Translations under genes and position numbers: made by a program | In this document: in pieces, positions 53,401 to 60,635 of the stretch | Layout: every line of letters begins with the position of its first letter | Position numbering within the stretch: the first letter of the stretch is position 1 | NCBI GenBank assembly: GCA_034506335.1 | Contig: JAPDPR010000006.1 | Span: 1 to 64,000, forward strand | Direction: 5' to 3' | DNA: 64,000 nucleotides | Origin: a candidate division KSB1 bacterium | GTDB taxonomy: Bacteria; Zhuqueibacterota; Zhuqueibacteria; JANLFK01; Oleimicrobiaceae | The notes under the pieces: model-generated | Database searches by the model: none | Seen by the model: only the letters and a program-made list of their open reading frames with translations | Told to the model about the DNA's origin: nothing

Positions 53401-55034
53401 TGGTGGCCCGCAACGAGGTGGCGGATGTTGCAGCCCAGCTTTACCGGCGTGCAGTCGATTCGTATCGCACTTCGCTAAGCGTGTTGACGCGCCTGGCTGA
53501 GAACTATCGCCGCCAACTCCCGGTGCCGCCTGGTGCTGACTCGGCCCAGGTAGCCGCAGGCGACAGTGTGCTGCGTGTGGCGCAGCGCTGGCTGGGCCGG
53601 TGCAAAGAGAAGGTGTGTGAGAACCTATACACCATTGCCGAGTTGAAGAAGGCCGCAGCCGAGCGCCTTCTGGCAGCCCCTCTACCTTTGGGGCTTGACC
53701 TCCTATCGGCGGTCGAATACCGGCGGCAGGTGTTGACGGTGGCCGCCAAGCCATGGATCCAGGGGGCAGTCGAGGCTTATGCAGAGACCGTGCAAGAGGG
53801 CGTCTCGTTGGGCGTGGACAACGCGTGGGTCCAGCAAGCCAGAAGTGCGGTTATTCGCGTGTCCAATTTGCTGCCTGACCATTTCGCTGCGCTTGCCACC
53901 GAGGTCTTGGATGACTACCGTAACCGAGAAGCCCAGTACCTTGCTCTTGTCGAGACGGGCGCCCAAGTCACCCAGGCGGGTGAAGACCTCGTGGAGCTTG
54001 CCGATCAGATGGCCAACCTTCTGGACTTTGGCGCGGCGTTTGCAGTCAACTTTACCTCGGGCTATGAAGAGACGCTCAAGCGCGCACGGGCGCATGGGTT
54101 TGATGGAGAAGGCTTGCCCACCACGGAAGAAAAGCTGACGCGGGGCCTGTTTAGCTACGTCGAACGCTTGGATAGCCTGTGCACCCTGACCAGACAACGA
54201 AAGGTGGACTTTGAAGCTGCTTATCGCGAGCGCCAAGAGCCGGTGTATCGCGATGCGATGCTCACCTTCGAGGACAACTATTTCGCCGCGCACGAAGGAT
54301 TGTTGCGAATACTGGAAACCGGGGTAGGGGTCTGTGACTCGCTTGGGATCGACAACGTATGGTCAAAGAACCTGGTGCTCCATTTGGCCCGGTTTGCGCC
54401 TGACACCTACGCCGCTCGTGTGGGCTTGGTGGTGGTAGCCGACTCGGTGGCCACAGACCAGAGGTGGCGTGCTTACCACGAGTACGCTAAGGGATGGACG
54501 TCTCCGGGCTTTGATGAAGAGGGCTGGACGGTGCCGACCATAGTGGCGGTAGCGCGTGAGCCTGGTAGGCCCACAGGGTTTTACCTTTGGAGCGTACGAC
54601 CCGAGACCGTGGCGGTGCATTTTGATACGCTGAAACAGGTTTTATCCTCAGACGTGGAATATAGACTGGGCCCAGTCGCTTACTTGCGCGGCACCTTTAT
54701 CGTCGAGGGGCTGCCGGTGAACGCTTCGGTGCATCTGGCGGCTGATGCCTCCTACAACCTCTTTGTCAATGGTCATTACATAGCGCAAGTGGTGAACCCA
54801 CCGGATAAGCCGCTCAGTGTCTACGTGCATGATGTCACGGATTTTCTCCAAACCGGTCCCAATGTGGTAGCTGTCCAGGCGAAAGATGAAGACGGCGAGG
54901 TGGAGGGGCTACAGGTGACGGTAAAATGGCGTAGCCTGCCCAACTGGGCGCAGACCAAGCAAAGTCTGAGACCGGTGGTTCTGGGGGAGGAGGAAAGGAG
55001 ACAGCTGCTCGAAAAACGCGAGCAGATCCCATAG
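50466..55034 (+). CDS. Giant TPR protein with C-terminal beta-sandwich domain
   Basis: A 1522-residue exported protein. The N-terminus (AFIVTGMALAVFASACAQ) is a signal peptide, perhaps lipoprotein-type because ASAC is a marginal lipobox. Many TPR units follow from about residue 100 to 900 (for example YVDDALYNRAFILEDLRQDT, SEELADARYILMESYFG and NRAIDAYLQLLAGWPSSPYR), then long helices. Residues about 1335-1490 form a different, beta-rich domain (WTSPGFDEEGWTVPT, then NASVHLAADASYNLFVNGHY and VTDFLQTGPNVVAVQAKDED), which resembles the carbohydrate-binding jelly-roll modules attached to glycosidases. The combination suggests a periplasmic scaffold that touches glycan or the outer envelope. Function is not known. 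Confidence 0.85.
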   Translation: MPMQPRSWLVKAFIVTGMALAVFASACAQTPADSLARVFRGLFGDSTLASYSLEELQAYRQLYASRLAARERERAVLRQRGIRDAELFIAQNPNSRVLDEVMMRLAELCFEQAQEEYLAAMRQYEEELAAYDRGERANPPTEPRKDFDKPLGLLQAVVERFPHSEYVDDALYNRAFILEDLRQDTAAVAVYQRVVQEFPESPYVPSALLRIGEYYFSPPRNDLHTAIQYYERVLQYRDSPRYDEALYRLGWSHYRLSQFPQAVSYFTLLADDIERNMRLDPQGVFTNPALRDEAVEYIGISFLDYGGPARAAQYLQEIGHRSYGAQILKRMGDAYLKEKEEYANAIYAYRLLLAMYPDSPLAPVAQSRIVEAYRLLKDEPMAYVSRNQLVSLYGEGSSWWAKNTDEATRSEARRLAEAALRDNIAFLYQQGEATGDRDFYEQAVSDSRKYLEKFPADSSAPRVHWNMALTLDTQLHDYPAAYAEYLQISQRYWNSRYQRQAAENAVALAREAAREQLAAAEAEAETSRAVSRAEEVKRESAATIHARLVHPPTPLQPTEQRLAEAYDNYIMLFPHEPQTARMLVNAGALYYNHNQFKEALKYFKTLIKHFPESEELADARYILMESYFGKMDFASAEVVAKRIIQDNPSPELVSKARRRLAESIFLAAELLAEADEHASSAEEFRRVVTEVPEVPFGDLALFNSALEFDKAQEFNRAIDAYLQLLAGWPSSPYRFDALNNLAFDYREVNDFYNAALTYERLASLHPDAEKAKDALFNASVCFAASEDWGQAIRVNRLFLERYPQAREAEDLAYDIAGYYLKLRDWQKASESYGEFVAKYPTSPRVVESYYRRGEYFAEQGNREEAAVEYRKAVASHDELKAKGLPGNDFYAAEALFALAELDFARLAAIELRLPKARLQRSLQEKRELLLRLVKDYTRVAGFGTVRLYEATFRVGNCYEEFARSYAWQEIPRMDPTEEVVARNEVADVAAQLYRRAVDSYRTSLSVLTRLAENYRRQLPVPPGADSAQVAAGDSVLRVAQRWLGRCKEKVCENLYTIAELKKAAAERLLAAPLPLGLDLLSAVEYRRQVLTVAAKPWIQGAVEAYAETVQEGVSLGVDNAWVQQARSAVIRVSNLLPDHFAALATEVLDDYRNREAQYLALVETGAQVTQAGEDLVELADQMANLLDFGAAFAVNFTSGYEETLKRARAHGFDGEGLPTTEEKLTRGLFSYVERLDSLCTLTRQRKVDFEAAYRERQEPVYRDAMLTFEDNYFAAHEGLLRILETGVGVCDSLGIDNVWSKNLVLHLARFAPDTYAARVGLVVVADSVATDQRWRAYHEYAKGWTSPGFDEEGWTVPTIVAVAREPGRPTGFYLWSVRPETVAVHFDTLKQVLSSDVEYRLGPVAYLRGTFIVEGLPVNASVHLAADASYNLFVNGHYIAQVVNPPDKPLSVYVHDVTDFLQTGPNVVAVQAKDEDGEVEGLQVTVKWRSLPNWAQTKQSLRPVVLGEEERRQLLEKREQIP

Positions 55035-55046
55035 TGAGAGGGTGCC

Positions 55047-55385
55047 ATGCGCAGGATCTGTGGTGTGATGTTGACGATCTTTGTCGTGGCGGCTGGAAGA
55101 GCCGGCCCTGCAGTAGCTCAGGAGAGAGCTCCGACCGCGCCACCGGCGGAGGTGAAGGAAGAGGTGTTGCCCCCGATCCTCATCGTCACGGTGGTAGAAA
55201 AGCCGAATGTGGCCATCTTGCCCAAGCGCATCAAGCCGGAATTCAAGACGCCGCTCTTCATCGACAGAAGCTTTGACCGTGAACTACGGCAACTCCCGCC
55301 AGGAGTGGGAGGCCTGCAAGAGGAGTTGGAGTCGGCGAAGCGCGTCCGCCGATTGGAGGAGCTTCTCCTGTCGAAGAAAAAGTAG
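55047..55385 (+). CDS. Small exported protein in the TPR/Exb cluster
   Basis: A 112-residue protein with a signal peptide (MLTIFVVAAGRAGPAVAQ). The mature part has a Pro/Glu-rich stretch, then VEKPNVAILPKRIKPEFKTP, and a helical, charged C-terminus (LQEELESAKRVRRLEELLLS) ending in KKK. No family is recognised. It starts 12 bases after the giant TPR gene and precedes the TolQ-like gene, so it is probably a periplasmic component or adaptor of the same machine. The short length and conserved-looking Pro-rich segment suggest a binding peptide. Confidence 0.75.
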   Translation: MRRICGVMLTIFVVAAGRAGPAVAQERAPTAPPAEVKEEVLPPILIVTVVEKPNVAILPKRIKPEFKTPLFIDRSFDRELRQLPPGVGGLQEELESAKRVRRLEELLLSKKK

Positions 55386-55474
55386 CCTGGAGCTCTGCCC
55401 AGCGAATCTTGCTTCGCGGTTCAAGCGTTGGTGCCAGCAGGAACAAAGAAGTCTCACGGGATAGGAGGTGTTTC

Positions 55475-56125
55475 ATGTCTGAATTAATCAGTGGATTCAG
55501 TCCCAGCAGTGCAGGATACGTATTCATGTGGGTGCTTTTATTCATTGCCGCCGTGGCGGTAGCCATCTTTATCGAACGCGCTTATTACATCAAGCTCAAG
55601 AGCGACATTGATGCGCAGAAGTTCATGGGCGAGATACGCAAGCGCGTCAAGGCAGGCGAGTACAAAGAGGCTCTGGCGTTGTGCGAGGCTGCCAAGGACA
55701 GGGCGCTGGCACGGGTGGTATCGGCAGGTTTGCGCAGGGTGAGCGAGAGCGAGACGGTCGACTTTCGGTCCATCCAGAACGCTGTGGATGAAGGCACCCT
55801 GGAGGTCATCCCCAAGCTGCAGAACCGGACTGGCTACTTGGCGATGATCGCTAACGTCGCCACGCTTGTGGGATTGATGGGCACCGTTTACGGCCTAATC
55901 ATCGCCTTTCGCAGCGTCTCCGGGCCGGGCATCGACCCCGCCGAGAAGGCGCGTCTGCTGGCTGCCGGTATCGCCGTGGCGATGAACACCACTTTGTTCG
56001 GCCTGATCATTGCCGTGCCCACGATCGTCGCCTACACATGGTTGCACAGCAAGACTACCAAGATCATCGACGAAATCGATGAGCACATGGTCAAATTGAT
56101 CAACCTGATAACAGGGAATCAATAG
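55475..56125 (+). CDS. MotA/TolQ/ExbB-family proton-channel subunit
   Basis: A 216-residue inner-membrane protein. Three helices are expected: about 14-36 (YVFMWVLLFIAAVAVAIFIE), about 125-150 (YLAMIANVATLVGLMGTVYGLI), and about 165-190 (GIAVAMNTTLFGLIIAVPTI), with a cytoplasmic loop between the first two (ALARVVSAGLRRVSE). The GLMGTVYGLIIAF and AMNTTLFGLI motifs are those of the ExbB/TolQ family. It forms the pentameric ring around ExbD-type proteins and uses proton flow to drive envelope work. ATG 55475 has a GGAGG site. Two ExbD-like genes follow at once (one base and 30 bases). Confidence 0.95.
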   Translation: MSELISGFSPSSAGYVFMWVLLFIAAVAVAIFIERAYYIKLKSDIDAQKFMGEIRKRVKAGEYKEALALCEAAKDRALARVVSAGLRRVSESETVDFRSIQNAVDEGTLEVIPKLQNRTGYLAMIANVATLVGLMGTVYGLIIAFRSVSGPGIDPAEKARLLAAGIAVAMNTTLFGLIIAVPTIVAYTWLHSKTTKIIDEIDEHMVKLINLITGNQ

Positions 56126-56126
56126 C

Positions 56127-56678
56127 ATGGCATTTCGACCTTCACTCAGAAGCAGCCGCACCTTTGCGGAGCAGGTGGAGATCAATCTGTTCCCGGTCAT
56201 GAACTTGATGGTGGTGCTTATCCCCCTGCTTCTGTCGACGGTGACCTTTGTGCGCATCGGGGTAATCCAGCTGGATTTGCCTCCGGCCACCTTAGTGCCT
56301 TCTGATAGGACGACCGGTTTGCCCCGCGAGGAGGAGCGGACCCTTGACCTGGCCGTGACTATCACCGACCGTGGGTTCTACATCTCCAGTGCCCTTGGCG
56401 TGCTGCGGGCCGCCGACGGCGGGCCGTACATTCCCAAGAAGCTCGGCGCCGACGGGGTGGAGGTGTATGATTTCGACCGTCTGTCCAGTGTGCTGGCTGA
56501 AATCAAGAGCAAGGCGCAGGGGAGGTTCAGAGACGACGAGCGGGTGATCATTCAGGCGGAGCCGAGCGTGCGCTACCAGGTGGTGGTCTCCACCATGGAT
56601 GCGGCGCGTTCCTACCAGGTGGAGGGGCACACGGTGAGTCTCTTCCCACAGGTGGCGCTGGCGGCAGGTGTGCGGTGA
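56127..56678 (+). CDS. ExbD/TolR-like protein lacking the membrane aspartate
   Basis: A 183-residue single-helix protein of the ExbD/TolR family with a periplasmic domain. The membrane helix reads VEINLFPVMNLMVVLIPLLL (residues 17-36). The position of the essential proton-carrying Asp of ExbD and TolR (in the FxDV motif) is occupied by Asn (N26 in PVMNLMV), so this copy is probably not proton-conducting by itself. The periplasmic part includes LDLAVTITDRGFYIS, a 25-residue insertion (AADGGPYIPKKLGADGVEVY), and VIIQAEPSVRYQVVVSTMDA, the usual C-terminal fold. It is the first of two different ExbD-like genes. Confidence 0.9.
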   Translation: MAFRPSLRSSRTFAEQVEINLFPVMNLMVVLIPLLLSTVTFVRIGVIQLDLPPATLVPSDRTTGLPREEERTLDLAVTITDRGFYISSALGVLRAADGGPYIPKKLGADGVEVYDFDRLSSVLAEIKSKAQGRFRDDERVIIQAEPSVRYQVVVSTMDAARSYQVEGHTVSLFPQVALAAGVR

Positions 56679-56708
56679 GTGTTCCCCTTTCTTCTTGAGG
56701 ACTAAGCC

Positions 56709-57242
56709 ATGGCATACATCCCCTCGCGCATCAAGAAGCACGATACCAATCCTGGTAAGAGGTTTCTCAACCTCACCTCGCTGATGGACATGTTCACCAT
56801 CATCCTGGTGTTCCTTCTTAAGAGCTACTCAACCGAAGGTGGCCTGATTCACCCCTCGGAAAACCTGACGCTGCCCAAGTCCACTGTGGAGAACGTTCCC
56901 GAGACAGCCCTGGACGTCATTGTTTCCAAGGAGACGGTGGTCGTCAACGACGAAGTGGTGGAGACTGTGGCCAACGTGGCGCAAGTGCAAGGTCTGTACG
57001 TACCTAGGCTGGGCGAAAAGTTGAAGCTTTATGCACAGCGAGCCAAGGAGGCGGAGCGGCAGTACGGGATCCGGTTCTCGGGCAGGGTGAACGTCCAGGC
57101 AGACAAAGACTTGGAGTACGGTATCCTCATGAAGGTGCTGGCGACCTGTGGCACGTGCGAATATGCCAACCTTCGGCTTGCGGTTTATCAGGTGGAGCGA
57201 GAGGGCGTGGCGACGACGGCCTCGCAGCCACCTGCCATGTAA
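56709..57242 (+). CDS. ExbD/TolR-like protein with conserved membrane aspartate
   Basis: A 177-residue single-helix protein. Its membrane segment FLNLTSLMDMFTIILVFLLK (residues 19-38) keeps the functional Asp (D27). The periplasmic part has LDVIVSKETVVVNDEVVETV, then RVNVQADKDLEYGILMKVLATCGTCEYANLRLAVYQ, the late strand-helix-strand of the family. Together with the TolQ-like ring and the Asn-bearing partner it would make a mixed dimer. The start ATG 56709 follows a GAGG site after a 30-base gap. Confidence 0.92.
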   Translation: MAYIPSRIKKHDTNPGKRFLNLTSLMDMFTIILVFLLKSYSTEGGLIHPSENLTLPKSTVENVPETALDVIVSKETVVVNDEVVETVANVAQVQGLYVPRLGEKLKLYAQRAKEAERQYGIRFSGRVNVQADKDLEYGILMKVLATCGTCEYANLRLAVYQVEREGVATTASQPPAM

Positions 57243-57269
57243 GCGCGCCCGCATCGCCAGCGGAGGTAG

Positions 57270-58307
57270 ATGGTGGTTTCGACTCAAATGGTGCTACCCG
57301 AGGAGTTTCGCAAGAGTCCTTTTGCCGAGGTGAGCCGAACGTTCTTGGGCATCCTTGCGGTTTCGATAGCGGTTCACGTTGGCGTGGTGGTCCTCCTTTT
57401 GTCGCGGCCTCGCACTCCTGATGGAGAACGCGGGCCTGCGGCAGATCAGGCCCGGCTTGCCACTCTTATCGTGCGGCACGCCGAAATGGCGCGGGAGGCT
57501 GCGGTTACTCGAAAGAAGGTGAGCGTCGACGTCCAGCATCCAGAGGAACAACCGACGGGGGCGCAGCCGGCGAGCGGCCGGTCTGGTACGGGGCCAACTC
57601 GCGGGGTTGGTGCTCAGCCTGGGGAACCGAAGGAGGCAGAACCGGCCTTAGCAGCAGGGTATAGCCGAACTCGCGAAAGATTGGCCGCAGAGGTGCGTTC
57701 ACTTGGGGTCCTTGGTGTGCTGACCTCCGGCACCAGACCGGGGGGCCAGGACCAGGCACAAATGCTCATCGGGGGCACGGTGCCGCCTGCTGAGCTGGAC
57801 GCCACGCTCGGTGGCATTGGTGGGCTGAAAAGCACAGGGACCTCCACCCCCGGGCGAGAGCTCCGCGGCGGGCGCGCCACCGAGGCGGGCACGATCGACA
57901 GTATGGTCGGCGAGCTGGGAACCCCAGTCGGCAGCAGCGTGCAGCGGGGCGGAAGCCTGGTGGTGGAACCAGTGACGCCACTCACCAAAGAGGGCGAAGT
58001 AACCACCCTTGCGGGCAGAGACCCGGACCAGGTCTCCAGAGTGGTGAACGGGCACAACGACGCAATCGAATACTGCTACCAAAAAGAACTGCGACGGAAC
58101 CCAACCTTGCGCGGGAGACTAGCAGTTCGTTTTACCATTACCCCCGAGGGCAAGGTGAGCAGCGTCACGATAGTTTCCTCTACCCTGAATAGCCCCGAGT
58201 TGGAAAACTGCATCGTGCGGCGCATTCAGCGGTGGGACGACTTTGGCGTGGTCGACGCCTCGCTCGGCGAGGCCACTTTCCGCCAGGTGTATACCTTCGG
58301 CTTTTGA
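57270..58307 (+). CDS. TonB-like protein with AgmX/PglI-type C-terminal domain
   Basis: A 345-residue protein with one N-terminal membrane helix (about 24-44, TFLGILAVSIAVHVGVVVLLL), a long low-complexity linker rich in Pro, Gly, Thr and Gln (about 50-245) and a C-terminal domain (about 255-345). That domain has the pattern YCYQKELRRNPTLRGRLAV, then FTITPEGKVSSVTIVSSTL, LENCIVRRIQRWDDFG and a final VYTFGF; it matches the AgmX/PglI C-terminal domain, a relative of TonB boxes found with TolQR in Myxococcus gliding proteins. It probably spans the periplasm and transmits work from the Exb complex. The gene ends the cluster and a terminator follows. Confidence 0.9.
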   Translation: MVVSTQMVLPEEFRKSPFAEVSRTFLGILAVSIAVHVGVVVLLLSRPRTPDGERGPAADQARLATLIVRHAEMAREAAVTRKKVSVDVQHPEEQPTGAQPASGRSGTGPTRGVGAQPGEPKEAEPALAAGYSRTRERLAAEVRSLGVLGVLTSGTRPGGQDQAQMLIGGTVPPAELDATLGGIGGLKSTGTSTPGRELRGGRATEAGTIDSMVGELGTPVGSSVQRGGSLVVEPVTPLTKEGEVTTLAGRDPDQVSRVVNGHNDAIEYCYQKELRRNPTLRGRLAVRFTITPEGKVSSVTIVSSTLNSPELENCIVRRIQRWDDFGVVDASLGEATFRQVYTFGF

Positions 58308-58361
58308 GCGCCGGTGGAGGTTGGGTTGACCGGCGGCAGAGATGTGCGTAAGTGAGGCATG

Positions 58362-58388
58362 ACCGTGGCGCGACCACGGTTTTTTTTG
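58362..58388 (+). terminator. Intrinsic terminator of the TPR/Exb cluster
   Basis: A 7-bp stem ACCGTGG (58362-58368) with CCACGGT (58374-58380), a 5-base loop and a run of about eight T residues. It lies about 55 bases after the AgmX-like gene and before aspS. Confidence 0.93.
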
Positions 58389-58425
58389 TGCCGTCGCAAA
58401 TTACTGGATTTTGCCAAGAGGAGCA

Positions 58426-60186
58426 ATGAAGAGGAAACGGACACACACGTGTGGTGAACTCCGCGCGGAACACGAGGGCCAACAGGTTACGGTGATGGGG
58501 TGGGTACGCCATCGGCGGGACCACGGTGGCATCTACTTTGTGGATCTTGTGGACCGCTACGGATTGGTGCAAGTGAACTTTGCCGCGCAGTCCCATCCAG
58601 AGCTGTATGCCCAGGCGCGAGAGCTGAAAGCAGAGTGGGTGGTAGCCGTGACAGGGCTGGTACAGAGGCGGCCGGAAGGGATGCGCAACCCCTCTCTGCC
58701 TACTGGTGACATTGAGGTGCTTGCCACCGATTTAGAGGTCCTAAACAGAGCGAAAACGCCCCCGTTCGAGATCAAGGATCAAGTGGATGCCTCCGAGGAG
58801 CTGCGGCTCACTTACCGCTATCTGGACCTGCGCCGACCAGAGTTGCAGCAGAGCATCCTTCTGAGGCATCGCGTCTACCAGGTGGTGCGCCGCTACTTGG
58901 ACGCCCACGGCTTTGTGGAAATCGAAACCCCCTTCCTCATCAAGAGCACGCCGGAAGGAGCCAGGGATTACCTGGTACCAAGTAGGGTCCACAAGGGTAA
59001 GTTCTACGCGCTGCCGCAATCGCCTCAGACCTACAAGCAGCTCCTGATGGTGGCAGGTTTTGACCGCTATTTCCAAATTGTGCGCTGCTTCCGCGACGAA
59101 GACCTCCGCGCTGACCGGCAACCGGAGTTTACCCAGATCGACTTGGAAATGTCCTTTGTCCATGCTGAGGACGTGCGCGAGCTCTGCGAAGGGCTGATGG
59201 CCACTGTATTGCAGGAAATATGGGGTTATCATCTGCAGACCCCCCTACCGGTTCTTCCTTATGATGAGGCGATTGCCAGGTACGGCACGGACAAGCCGGA
59301 CCTGCGCTTTGAGACGCCCATCACCGATATCAGCCACTTGGTTGCGGGTTCGCAATTCCGGGTGTTTGCCGAAACGGTGCGGAATGGAGGCGTGGTTGCC
59401 GGGCTGTGTGTGCCCCAAGCTGGGCAATTCTCCAGAAAGCGAGTCGACGAGCTCGCCGCCGCGGTGAAAGAGTGGGGCGGGAAGGGACTAGTGGCAATGA
59501 AGGTGACAGGTGCAGGATGGGAAGGTGGCGCAGCAAAGTTTTTTACCCCTGAGGAGGTGGAGGCGGTCAACAAGGCTATGCATGCTGCACCTGACCACAT
59601 GCTGTTCATAGTGGCCGACCGGAGGGAGGTCTGTCTGCGAGTACTGGGCGAGCTGCGCCTACGACTGGGCGCGGAGCTGGGCCTCATCGATGAAAAGAAG
59701 GTGAGCCTCCTCTGGGTGACCGATTTCCCGTTGTTGGAATACAGCAGCGAAGAGAGGCGTTTTGTGGCCATGCATCACCCCTTTACATCTCCCCGGCCCG
59801 AAGACATCGCGTTGCTGCAGTCAGCGCCGGAACGGGTGCGGGCACAAGCCTACGACCTGGTCTTCAACGGCAATGAGGTGGCCGGCGGCAGCATTCGCAT
59901 CCACGACGCCCTCTTGCAAAGGGAAGTGTTCCGCGTGCTGGGTATTTCATCAGAGGAGGCCGAGCGGAAATTTGGCTTTCTTGTGGAGGCGTTCCAGTAC
60001 GGTGCCCCACCACATGGGGGGATTGCATTTGGTTTCGATCGTCTGGTGATGTTGCTGGCGAGAAAGAAAAGCATAAGGGACGTGATTGCATTTCCCAAAA
60101 CGACCAGCGCCCTTTCCCTCATGGACGGGGCGCCCACCGAGGTCTCGGAGGAGCAGCTGCGAGAACTGGGGTTGCGGCTGGCCTGA
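58426..60186 (+). CDS. aspS: Aspartyl-tRNA synthetase
   Basis: A 586-residue bacterial-type class II synthetase. The anticodon-binding OB domain covers about residues 1-110 (GQQVTVMGWVRHRRDHGGIYFVDLVD). Catalytic motifs: ETPFLIKSTPEGARDY, QSPQTYKQLLMVAGFDRYFQ, the motif-2 RCFRDEDLRADRQPEFTQID, and motif 3 GIAFGFDRLVMLL. A GAD insertion (about 290-400, typical for bacterial AspRS) is present. ATG 58426 has AGAGGAG upstream; it is preferred over a start five codons earlier. A terminator separates it from the preceding cluster. It may be discriminating or non-discriminating; this cannot be told here. Confidence 0.97.
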   Translation: MKRKRTHTCGELRAEHEGQQVTVMGWVRHRRDHGGIYFVDLVDRYGLVQVNFAAQSHPELYAQARELKAEWVVAVTGLVQRRPEGMRNPSLPTGDIEVLATDLEVLNRAKTPPFEIKDQVDASEELRLTYRYLDLRRPELQQSILLRHRVYQVVRRYLDAHGFVEIETPFLIKSTPEGARDYLVPSRVHKGKFYALPQSPQTYKQLLMVAGFDRYFQIVRCFRDEDLRADRQPEFTQIDLEMSFVHAEDVRELCEGLMATVLQEIWGYHLQTPLPVLPYDEAIARYGTDKPDLRFETPITDISHLVAGSQFRVFAETVRNGGVVAGLCVPQAGQFSRKRVDELAAAVKEWGGKGLVAMKVTGAGWEGGAAKFFTPEEVEAVNKAMHAAPDHMLFIVADRREVCLRVLGELRLRLGAELGLIDEKKVSLLWVTDFPLLEYSSEERRFVAMHHPFTSPRPEDIALLQSAPERVRAQAYDLVFNGNEVAGGSIRIHDALLQREVFRVLGISSEEAERKFGFLVEAFQYGAPPHGGIAFGFDRLVMLLARKKSIRDVIAFPKTTSALSLMDGAPTEVSEEQLRELGLRLA

Positions 60187-60230
60187 GCACAGAGCTGGCG
60201 AAACGTTACCCCCAGCAATGACGATTTTGC

Positions 60231-60259
60231 TTGACAAATTGTGCATTTTTTCGTAATAT
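60231..60259 (+). promoter_or_regulatory. Sigma-70 promoter of the coiled-coil lipoprotein gene
   Basis: TTGACA (60231-60236) and TAATAT (60254-60259) with a 17-base spacer, giving a start near 60266 and a 55-base leader before ATG 60321 with an AAGGAGGTG site, the strongest ribosome-binding site seen in this region. Confidence 0.88.
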
Positions 60260-60320
60260 TGGACGTCACGTTGTCGTGAGCGGAGGTCGTAGTTGGTCCC
60301 CAGAAAGGAGGTGTAGCCCG

Positions 60321-60587
60321 ATGCGCAAGACTGTCAACGCAGGTTGGGTCCTCGCAGTGGCGATGCTGCTCCTGGTGGCGTTTGCGATGGGGTGCGCTAA
60401 GCATCCGTCCCAGGAACAGCTGAGCAAGCTGGAGGAGACTAAGCAGGCGGCGCTTGCAGCCGAGGATCAGCTGAAGGCGAAGGATGCGGAGAAGGCGTCC
60501 CTGGAACAGCAGTTGGCCGCTAAGAAGCAGGAACTGGCGAAGTGCCAGGAAGAGAAGCAGGCGGTGGCGCAGCGGTTGGGCAAATAG
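60321..60587 (+). CDS. Small coiled-coil lipoprotein (Lpp-like)
   Basis: An 88-residue lipoprotein. The signal AMLLLVAFAMGC gives a clear lipobox with Cys25. The mature chain is one continuous heptad-patterned helix of about 55 residues (QLSKLEETKQAALAAEDQLK, then KDAEKASLEQQLAAKKQELA) with one internal Cys near the end. Such proteins are abundant outer-membrane or periplasm spacers, like Lpp or the YbgF/OmpH-type coils, but there is no C-terminal Lys for murein attachment. Strong promoter and ribosome-binding site suggest high expression. It is followed by a LysM protein 48 bases downstream. Confidence 0.88.
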   Translation: MRKTVNAGWVLAVAMLLLVAFAMGCAKHPSQEQLSKLEETKQAALAAEDQLKAKDAEKASLEQQLAAKKQELAKCQEEKQAVAQRLGK

Positions 60588-60635
60588 GTGCAGCGGAGAA
60601 GCAATCGCCAAGCAGAATCGAAGGAGGATATCGCC

